From Ehretia macrophylla (lineage: Eukaryota; Streptophyta; Magnoliopsida; Boraginales; Ehretiaceae): a stretch of DNA of 64,000 nt. The notes below the pieces were generated by a model. That model was not told the DNA's origin and ran no database searches. It was given only the letters and a program-made list of their open reading frames with translations. Made by a program: the position numbers and the translations under genes. Positions 54,896-64,000 of the stretch are shown here, piece by piece; the first letter of the stretch is position 1; each line of letters begins with the position of its first letter. The stretch is from positions 6,646,501-6,710,500 of the forward strand of contig CM075770.1 of NCBI GenBank assembly GCA_037974665.1. Reading direction: 5' to 3'.

Positions 54896-57800
54896 AGTCA
54901 CGCAGTGCACAACATACCGTTGGAAAGCTTTCTGAGAGTTCTCCGACGGAGGCAGCAAGCGAGCTCGGCTGCGCCTGTTTTTGGAGCCCAAAATCGAACG
55001 TTTTCATTAGTTCTGGGACAATTTTCTACTTTTGCGCTGTTTTTTCATCTCGGATCGTACGTCGTGAGCCGCAAAAAGGATGACAACCTAATCCATCACA
55101 TTTCTATTACCGAATCCCACGGCACCTTAGGCAATACAACTTCGCCTCACGGAGAGGCTAGGCACGTAAACCGAGGGCGTGGGGCTTGGGACCATGTCTC
55201 CGTCGCTCCGGTGCCCATAACTTTTGATCCCTAAGGAGTCACCCGGCGTCCACCATCCTGTTAGAAAGCTCTCCGAGAGCACTACGACGAAGGCAGCACT
55301 CCTGCTCAGCGGCGTTTGTTTTCTGAGCCCAAAATCAAATGTTTTTATTAGTTTCGAGACACTTTTCTTTTTTTATGATATTTGTCCGTCCCGGATCGTA
55401 GGTCTTGAGCAGCAAAAAGGGCGACAACCTAATCCATCATATTTCTATTACCGAATCCCATGGCACCTTGGACAAGACAACTTTGTGTCACGTAGAGGCT
55501 GGGCCCGCAAACCGAGGGCGTAGGGCATGGGACCTGGTCTCCGTCCCTCTGGTGCCTATAACTTTTGATTCGTAAGGAGTTACGCGGTGTACAGCATATT
55601 GTTGGAAAGCTCTCTGAGAGGTCTACGACAAGGGCAGCAATCCCGCTCAACTGTGCTTATTTTCGGAGCCCAAAATCAAACATTTTCATCAGTTTCAGGA
55701 CACTTTTATTCTTTTGTGATGTTTTTCCATCATGGACATATGTCGTGAGCCGCGAAAAGGACGACAACCTAATCCATCATATTTCTATTACAGAATCCCA
55801 TGACACCTTAGGCAAGACAACTTCGCTTCACGTAGAGGCTGGGCCCGCAAACCAATGGTGTGGGGCTTGGGACCAAGTCTCTGTCACTTTGGTGCCCATA
55901 ACTTTTGAATTGTGAGGAGTCATGCGGCGCACAGTATACCATTGGAAAGCTCTCCGAGAGCTCTACGACGAGGGCAGCAAGCCTGATAGGCTGTACCTAT
56001 ATTCATAGCCAAAAATTGAACGTTTTCATCAGTTTTGGGACATTTTTCTTCTTTTGCACTGTTTTTCATCCCGGATCGTACGTCGCGATCCGCGAAAAGA
56101 TGACAACCTAATCTATCACATTTCTATCACCAAATCCCACGGTACCTTGGGCAAGACAACTTCGCTTCACGTAGTGACTGGGCACGTAAACCGAGGTTGT
56201 GGCGCTTAAAACCAGGTCTCCGTCGCTCCAGTGCCCATAACTTTTGATCCGTAAGGAGTCACGCGGCTCACAACATACCGTTGGAAAGCTCTCAGAGAGC
56301 TCTACGACGGGCGAATCAAGCTTGCTCCACTGCGCCTATTTTTGGAGCCCAAAATTGAACATTTTCATTAGTTTCAGATACTTTTCTTCTTTTGCGATGT
56401 TTTTCCATCCCGGATCGTACGTCGTGAGCTGGGAAAAAGACGACAACCTATTTCAACATATTTCTATTACTGAATCCCACAGCACCTTGGGCAAGACAAC
56501 TTCGCTTCACGTAGATGCTGGGCCCGCAAACCGAGGGCGTAAGGCTTGGGACCAGGTCTCCGTCGTTCCCGTTCTTATAACTTTTGTTCCGTAAGGAGTT
56601 ACACGCTGCAAAGTATACCGTTGAAAAGCTCTCCTAGAGCTCTACGACGAGCACAGCAAGCCTGCTCTATTGCGCATGTATTCGGAGCACAAAATCGAAC
56701 GTTTTCATCAGTTACAGGACATTTTTCTTCGTTTGCGTTGTTTTTCCATCCCGGATCGTACGTCGTGAGTCGCGAAAAGGACGACAACCTAATCCATCAC
56801 ATTTATATTACCGAATTCCATGGTACCTCGGGCAAGATAACTTCGCTTCACGTAGGGGTTGGGCCCCAAACCGAGGGCGTGGGGCTTGGGACCAAGTCTC
56901 TGTCGCTCCGGTGAACATAACTTTTGATACATAAGGAGTCACGCGGCCCACAGCATACCGTTGGAAAGCTCTCCGAGAGCTCTACGATGGGTGCAGCAAA
57001 CCTGCTTGGCTGCGCCTGTTTTCGGAGCCCAAAATAGAATGTTTTCATCAATTTCTGGACACTTTTCTTCTTTTGTACTATTTTTTCGTCCCGGATCGTA
57101 CGTCGTGAGCCGCAAAAATGGCAACAACCTATTCCATAATATTTCCATTACCAAATCCCACGACACCTTGGGCAAGACATCTTCGCTTCACGTAGATGCT
57201 GGGCCCATAAACCGAGGGCGTAAGGCTTAGGACTAGGTCTCCGTCGCTCCGGTGCCCATAACTTTTGATCCGTAAGGAGTGACGCGGCGTACAACATACC
57301 GTTGAAAAGCTCTCTGAGAGCACTACGACGAGTGCAGCAATCATACTCTTTTTCGCCTGTATTCGGAGCACAAAATCGAACGTTTTCATCAGTTTCGGGA
57401 TATTTTTCTTCCTTTGCGCTGTTTTTCTATCCTGGATCGTACGTCGTGAGCCGCGAAAAGGACTACAACTTAACCCATCACATTTCTATTACCGAATCCC
57501 ATGGTACCTTGGGCAAGACAACTTCGCTTCACGTAGACGCTGGGCCCCCAAACCGAGGGCATGGGGCTTAGGACCAAGTCTCCGTCGCTCCGGTGCCCAT
57601 AACTTTTGATCCGTAAGGAGTGACGCAGTGCACAGCATAACGTTGGAAAGCTCTCCGAGAGCTCTAAGACGAGCGCAGCAAGACTGCTCGGCTGTGCCTG
57701 TATTTATAGAACAAAATCGAATGGTTTCAACAGTGTCAGGACACTTTTCTTCTTTTACGCTGTTTTTCATCCCGGATTGTACGTCGTGAGCCACAAAAAG

Positions 57801-58672
57801 GACTACAACTTAATCCATCACATTTCTATTATTGAATCCCTTGGCACCTTGGGCAAGACAACTTCGCTTCACGTAGAGGCTGGGCCCACAAACCGAGGGC
57901 GTGGGGCATGGGACCAGGTCTCCGTCACTCCGGTGCCCATATCTTTTGATCCGTAAGGAGTCACGCGGCGCATAGCATACCATTGGAAAGCTCTCTGAGA
58001 GCTCTATGACGGGGGCAGCAAGCCTGCTCGGCTGCACCTATTTTCAAAGAACAAAATTGAACATTTTCATCAGTTTTAGGACAATTTTCTACTTTTGCGA
58101 TGTTCTTCCGTCCCGGATCGTACGTCGTGAATCGCGAAAAAGATGACAACCTAATCCATCACATTTCTATTATGGAATCCCACAGTACCTTGGGAAAGAC
58201 AACTTCGCTTCACGTAGAGGCTGAGCCCGCAAACCAAGGGCGTGGGACTTGGGACAAGGTCTCCATCGCTCCGGTGCCCATATCTTTTGATCCGTAAGGA
58301 TTCACGCGGCGCAAAGCATACCGTTGGAAAGCTCTACGAGAGCTCTATGACGGGGCTAGCAAGCCTACTCGATTGCGCCAGTATTCGGAGCCAAAAATCG
58401 AACAGTTTCATCAGTTTTGGGATAATTTTCTTCATTTGCGATGTTTTTTCGTCCCGGATCGTACGTCGTGAGCCGCAAAAAGGACGACAACCTAATCCTT
58501 CATATTTCTATTACCGAATCCCACGACACCTTGGCCAAGAAAAGTTCGCTTCAAGTTGGGACCAAGTCTCCGTCGCTCCGGTGCCCATAATTTTTGATCC
58601 GTAAGGACTGATACGACGCACAGCATACCGTTGAAAAACTCTCTGAGAGCACTACGACGAGGGCAGCAAGCC
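54896..58672 (+). repeat. 340-341 bp tandem satellite, array 6
   Basis: About eleven monomers, the longer counterpart of 40181-43246. It includes the right AGTCA target copy of the solo LTR, the ordered seven-monomer run, and a shortened monomer (34 bp deletion at 58550-58558). It ends at CAGCAAGCC where the last element inserts. Confidence 0.95.
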
Positions 58673-59299
58673 TGTCACGCCCCAACCCGACCTATAGAGG
58701 CTGGACTAGGGTATGACCTAATTTGTAAGCGCTATTTCACGTACTTGGCCATTTGTTGTGATTTAATACTTAACGTTAGCCTAGAACTTCAAAAGATTTT
58801 CCATATTTTTGGCAACATAACAGCTGTTTTTAAGACCTTTGGTTTAACCTAATCTTCTTGAACACCTCAAAATCTTTAATCATTGATTCTCTTCCAACTA
58901 AAATTTCCTATTTTGTTATCAATAGATATGCCTACTAATTTATCTCGATAATCTCGTTTGATTGACGAGCCTAGCATGATAATTATGTCCCGTTTATTTG
59001 CCAGTTCCTATTATGCAAGTACCTATTATTCTTTAGTTTACAAATAAGCACCTAAGTAGAATTAGATAGAATTGACTTAGTTGATTTTTTACCTAGTGGT
59101 TTACTTGCCTGTGATAGCTACTATTCAAGATAATGAAAGCAAATAACCAAATAAGAAGTTCATCCGGTTATAGATAGTATAATCCCAAAATTAGACCCAA
59201 ATTACAACGGGGTCATTTACATTAATAAAATGAATAGTTTGCAATCAAACACAACATCCATATAGCAACCACTTTCAGGCAAAGCACAAAAGCACGTAG

Positions 59300-59359
59300 T
59301 CACTCCAAGGAATCATCAACAAGCACATTTACTTCGGGGACTTGTTCCAATTCTGCTGC
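59300..59359 (-). CDS. Acidic micro-ORF, divergent subfamily (putative exon)
   Basis: AAELEQVPEVNVLVDDSLE and a stop, preceded in element sense by CTCTTTTTTGTCACAG|GT, the strongest polypyrimidine-AG acceptor context of all copies. Shares EQVPE and DDSLE with the other subfamily. Confidence 0.35.
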   Translation of the reverse strand, partial: AAELEQVPEVNVLVDDSLE

Positions 59360-59848
59360 ACCTGTGACAAAAAAGAGGGTGAGTCCTTATGAACTCAGCG
59401 AGGGGGAATGAGAAATACGTTTTGAAACTCTTTTTCAGGTTCAACTTATGAAAAACCCTTTTTGAAAGCATGACATATAATACAAGTAAGTTTATAATGT
59501 AATATAAAAGTAAGAGAACACAATTACCCGTCTTTCCTCCCCGAGGTCCTCTAGGAACCAAGCGAGAGTACTTATACACATAGTGAAAATGATACGATTT
59601 GATACGTACAGGACTCTAGAGGTTGCTCATACGGGCTCAAGAGGTAGCTCCCACCACATTTAGGTGTAGCACTTTCTCCCGCATAGCACTTACTTCCTAC
59701 CATTCAAGTTCATTTTCAGTAACAGTTGTTGCGGCCGGCTTCAATCATCCACTTTTCACGTCAAATGGGTGTACTCCGGATGTACCCCGAAATCATACGA
59801 CCCAACTCTCCAAGGAAGTCTAGCCCCCAAGCGAGAGAGGGAATTGGA

Positions 59849-59934
59849 CAATGGTAGTCACGGTTACACCGGCAAGCCTGATGCCGCCCGGTGTGCGTGA
59901 ACGCTACCACGCTAGAATGAAAGGTTTCAACCTT
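59849..59934 (-). promoter_or_regulatory. LTR palindrome plus hairpin module, decayed
   Basis: Palindrome changed by one base to AAGGTTTCAACCTT (59921-59934). Hairpin arms AATGGTAG and CTACCACG are also altered. Same layout as in the intact copies. Confidence 0.5.
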
Positions 59935-62042
59935 ATATGCAATGCACATTTATGACATTTTTAATATATCACATTAGGAGGAATACAAAGTAGGTTGCCT
60001 CCGGACAATCATAAGATTGCACATTGACAAGTAAACAAGCGAGGCACGATAAGACAAGTAATTTCACTTGAAGACATATGGAGTTATATGAACATTAAAC
60101 GGGCAGCCATGTAACGCACGTAAATCAAGTCATATAACTCATTTCAAAGTCCACGTAACCAAATAATAAGATTATTCAACATGCAACAATATCTACGTGG
60201 GTTCGGATGTAAGAAGGCCTCTTTGTCAACATGCAATGATCAAAATCACATTTAGGGCTATAAGGGGAACTACGGGCAGCCTACGTAATTACACACAATA
60301 TCCAAAGGATCAACACTTAGCAAGTTTACCTAGTCACTAGGGTTTCCATTTCGTGCTTACCCGTGCGATTAAGCCCTAAGTCAACTCAAAATCAATCTCA
60401 AGCCATGCACCAATTAATTCAAACATCCCCAATGCCACAATCCCAAGCATTTAATACCACAAGAGAAGTTACAACAATTTTTTTAAGCATATAACTAAGT
60501 GAAACCCTCACTGCAATAGGCTGTTTTCTCAAAATCCTTAAGACAAAACAATCTCCAATTCTAGTGAATAAGATGTCAAATTAAATCTTAAGAAGTGAAC
60601 TAAATTCAGAAACAAACCTTGCATCATTTGGAGTTCGGGTCCAATAGTTATAGCCAAAACAGTGGGATTGCACAAAACTGTCCAGATTTGCACACATTTC
60701 AATACTTGTCGTTTTTGAGGTCCTTAGGGTCAGATTTAGCCTTAGTCCATTTCTGTCAAAAATGTCCAGAACTGAAAAATATAGCATCACAACAAATTTC
60801 ATGCATGTTGGATATCATTTACTAAGTAAAAACTGGTTCGTTCTACAAGGTCAGTGCATCTGCCAAAACCTGCTTCCTTTTTTCCAGATTTCCAGATTTG
60901 GACACATTTTAATGATTTGCCATTTTGAAGACCTTCGAGTCAAAATTATATTTGGCCTATTTCTTCGAAAAATGTTCAAAACTAGCAAAACTAGTTACCT
61001 ACCAATTTTCATGCATTTTCAACATCATTTGCCTAGCCAAACTCACCTTGCAACAACAAGACAGAGAGCTGTCACCAAACCCGATTTCATCTATCATCAT
61101 CTTCAAGCCAAAATCTTGCCATGCATGGTTGTAAAAGCTTATGATCACACATATAACTCAAGTACAGAAGCAAAGACATACATTTAAGAGCATGCATGTG
61201 AATTTTTGAAAGATTTTCAAGAAGTTTTAGCCCTCACCTTAGCAAAATAACAAGAAGATGCACAAGACTTTGATGAAGCACAAGATTTGTTCTTTTCCTT
61301 GCTTAGCCAAGACACCACCCGTTTTTTTCTCAATTTTCCTAGCTTAGCGACAAAGTTCTTAGTAGATGCATGAGGTTAGAACAAGAAGAAAATAAATGGA
61401 AGCTAGGAAACTCACCTAAACTGAAATGGAAGTTCAAAGAGCTTGAATGTGTGTTTCTTGCATCCTAGCTTGTTTAATCGAGTTTCTTAGCTTCTAGCTT
61501 GCCTTGATCAACCATGGAATGATGGAGATGAGCTATGGAGTGTATGAACTCAGCCAAAATCGAGATTGAGAGAGAAGAATGAGAGGGAGAGAGAGAAATG
61601 TAAGGAGAATGAGAGAAATGAAAAAAAAATGATAGCTTTTGCAAATGTTGATGCATATGTTGGCCTTGGGCATGCAAAAATCAGATTTGTGTCTCCAAGA
61701 AGCATTGTTTTTGAATTACCTAGTATGGGCAAGGAGCCTTTGTCGAGTTTGGTGGCTTTGGGGAGGTATTTGAGCTAATTTTTTTATGCATTTGTGTCAT
61801 AGAATTGTCATAGGAATGTTGGGAAATTAGGGAATCTTGGTAGAATAAAATATAGGAATGTTTGTTGATGAGTTGAATTATGAATAGAATAATTGATAGT
61901 GGGAAATGTAGGAATAGTTTAGTATTATTTTATTGTTAGTGGAGTTTGTAGAGAATTTGAATTAGGAATATAATATTGGTTAGTGGATTGTGTAGGATTA
62001 TTTTAGTGTCTAGTGCTTTGTGTAGGATTCTTTATTGGTTAG

Positions 62043-62478
62043 CGTGTAGGCACACAGTTCGAGGTTTAGGATACGCACTACGAGGCACACACCGAAATCA
62101 ATACGGGGTACGAATCACGAGGTAGACACGAACTACGAGATAAGACACGAACTTTAAGACTAAGGCACGTACTTCAAGACTATTGCACGTAATCCTAGGT
62201 GAATGCATGTAAACCAATGCAAGGTACGTAATTCAATGCAATGCATGCAAATCAAGGCACGAATCTACATCTAGGTTAAGGTACGCAGTTCAAGGTTAGG
62301 GCACACGAAACGAGGTAACGCATGTACATCGAGGATTAGGGCACACAATTCTAGGTCAAGGCACGTATGACAAAGCATGCACGAAAACCAAGACAAGGCA
62401 CGCAATCCAAGATCAGTCATATAGTTCTGGGTCCAAGTTACGCAAATCGAGGTATGACACGTTATTCGAGGTCGGGCC
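62043..62478 (-). repeat. Degenerate CACGTA-core repeat cluster at LTR 5' end
   Basis: Units such as GGCACGTACTTCAAGAC, GACACGAACTACGAG and GGCACGTATGACAAAG; counterpart of 13575-14030. Confidence 0.58.
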
Positions 62479-62483
62479 TCACA

Positions 62484-62496
62484 TCCTCCCCTCCTT
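62484..62496 (-). other. Polypurine tract
   Basis: Minus strand AAGGAGGGGAGGA abutting the TGTGAGG start of the LTR; nearly the same as at 14034-14045. Confidence 0.85.
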
Positions 62497-64000
62497 AAAA
62501 GAATTTCGTCCTGAAATTCATTCCTACTTGTTGATTTCATTTAAACGGATTCTAACCTTTGTTACTGTCCCATTCCGTTTTGTCCCACGTTCTGTGATCT
62601 CTCTTACCACAACCAATTCACTTCTTATGTTTCTCCAATCATTTAATTCGGTGTGACCTCTACATTTACAGTACTTTCCTTTGAACGCCTCTATTCCTTG
62701 CATTTGATCTTAAGGTCCAGTTCATTAGCTAAGGTTAGAGTCTTCAAACATAGTCATCAAAGTTGCATCGGTATTCTGACTATATAACTATAATTCCAAA
62801 ATCATGACTCATGTTGTATCAATCTCGCATTCATACCTCAAAAGGAATATCACAATAATACTATGATCCTATGGTGACATATACCAATTTCAAGATGATA
62901 GGTCTATATCCGATTTATATATCCTACCAACTAGTTTCAAAATTGTTAACACGTAGGACCTACACAAGTTATGGATCATTTTTACAATACGACCCTATCT
63001 TCAAGAAGAACTCACCAAACAACTAATCCATCTCAAATCGTCATCTATCGACAATATCATAATCATTATCTCGTAGGTACGTTAGATTAACAAATTTTCT
63101 AATGACTAGTCTCCCAGTTATAGGCTCATATTCACTAACATTCTTCCTCAGTTTCGTTAACCTTTACGCTCGTAATCAAGGAGAAAGACCGTTGAGATTC
63201 GTTAAACTCAAACTCTAAGGTTTATTAGGTACCACCAACAAATTGCCATTGAAATTGCATGGGCAAACCGATCATGTTACACTAGTTCAACTCTTACAAG
63301 TAAATTAATCAACTCGTAATCCACAATTTATTTCCTTATTCAAATCTCTATCTTCAAGTCACGAAGCTTCGGAATTTCCTTTAATCTTAACCAAGGCTCC
63401 TAAGGTGCATAGTTTCAATCTCAAATAAATTTCACTCACCTCAACCCAATGTTATGTCATACTTAAGGAGACAATAGTCCTACTCACTTAGCGAACTAGT
63501 CATTCCTTTGAACACTTAATGCCCTCCAATATATCTTCAACATTAATGTTACTAAGCTAGGTTCATAGCCATGTAAGTGAGAACAATTCTCTACTAGGTT
63601 ACCAACCGTACAACAACAATCCTAGGACTATAAATGGATACCGAAATGATTGAGCTCATAAGATACTTACACGAGATAACTTCAAGGTTGTATCAATATA
63701 AGAATTATGACCACGAGGCATCTTTCAACATAACCTAATAGAACTTCAAAAGTAATCAACCACTTATCTAACTATCACTACAAGATCCACCCCTCTATTC
63801 AACGACCACAATTTGAAGTCTACCAATCGCTGGTTTCTAGACGTGAAACAGTGCACATATTACGGTGGTCTAACAGTAGTCTCTTGGGTCATCATGACTC
63901 TAGTTCATCTCTATCTTAACTATGTGAAATCTTATTCTCTTCATTTATATGTTCAACTAGCTAAGAGCATCAAGTCTCATTGACCTTAGGTTCTAGGGTT
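62497..64000 (-). other. Non-coding interior of the second LARD-like element
   Basis: Colinear with 14046 onwards of the first element with many point changes and small indels, for example CATAGTCATCAAAGTTGCATCGG against CATAGTCATCAAAGCTGCATCGG. No open frame of note. Agreement between two independent insertions shows the non-coding interior is the normal form of this element. Confidence 0.8.

Larger units (their letters stand above)
58673..62483 (-). repeat. 3' LTR of the second LARD-like element
   Basis: 3811 bp, ending GGTCGGGCCTCACA. It carries the CCTACTTTGTT block (59977-59996), palindrome and hairpin (59849-59934), acidic frame (59300-59359), purine-rich plus-strand tract (61561-61631) and CACGTA-core cluster (62043-62478). 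A ~115 bp stretch near 59590-59710 (CAGGACTCTAGAGGTTGCTC, ATTTAGGTGTAGCAC) has no counterpart in the other family I LTRs. Confidence 0.9.
58673..64000 (-). mobile_element. Second LARD-like element, partial (runs off window)
   Basis: LTR 58673-62483, polypurine tract and 1.5 kb of interior matching the start of 14034-16898. The other LTR and the primer binding site lie beyond the window. The LTR belongs to a subfamily distinct from that at 10194: it starts TGTCACGCCCCAACCCGACC and its acidic frame differs, while the interior is closely similar. An equivalent uninterrupted satellite site exists in array 5 near 49772 (CAAGCCTGCTCGGC). Confidence 0.9.

Overview
This window looks like plant nuclear heterochromatin, most likely from a dicot. 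I found no cellular gene. Two components fill it: a 340-341 bp tandem satellite (about 29 kb, roughly 85 monomers, in eight blocks) and long-terminal-repeat (LTR) retrotransposon sequence inserted into that satellite. The plant assignment rests on primer binding sites complementary to the 3' end of plant initiator-Met tRNA, Ty3/gypsy chromovirus-like Gag and RNase H, and very long (3.5-3.8 kb) LTRs. Placement near a centromere or in pericentromeric chromatin is inference from composition only.

Layout: 1-5807 satellite; 5808-8086 solo LTR (family II, TSD AGGTC); 8087-10193 satellite; 10194-23418 a complete non-autonomous element (family I, minus orientation, TSD TATCA, two 3840 bp LTRs around a 2.9 kb non-coding interior), whose right LTR is split by a nested solo LTR of family III (16930-19604); 23419-23482 satellite sliver; 23483-27147 solo LTR, family I, minus; 27148-27837 satellite; 27838-32347 a broken coding relative (LTR, primer binding site, gag start fused by deletion to the end of RNase H); 32348-38414 satellite; 38415-40180 5'-truncated LTR; 40181-43246 satellite; 43247-43949 LTR stub; 43950-51389 satellite; 51390-54895 solo LTR (TSD AGTCA); 54896-58672 satellite; 58673-64000 second non-autonomous element (LTR plus interior, running off the window).

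The segment 38415-43949 is a rearranged duplicate of 53125-59375. Both ends of the first copy break inside LTRs and are joined directly to satellite. From about 36.4 kb rightwards the satellite carries variant monomers absent from the left arrays, and an ordered run of about seven monomers recurs.

The most interesting signal lies inside the LTRs. Three families that otherwise look unlike each other share a cassette in the same order: a CCTACTTTGT block, then (family I) a 14 bp perfect palindrome and a ~62 bp imperfect hairpin, a GC-rich block, a CTCGCTG block, a splice-acceptor-like AG, and a short acidic open frame before the polyadenylation region. In family I the acidic frame (18-19 residues, ending in a D-D/E-S-L-E stop) is open in all eight copies, including solo and truncated LTRs. 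Whether it is expressed cannot be decided from sequence alone. Most open frames in the satellite begin at TTG, not ATG, and are not considered genes.
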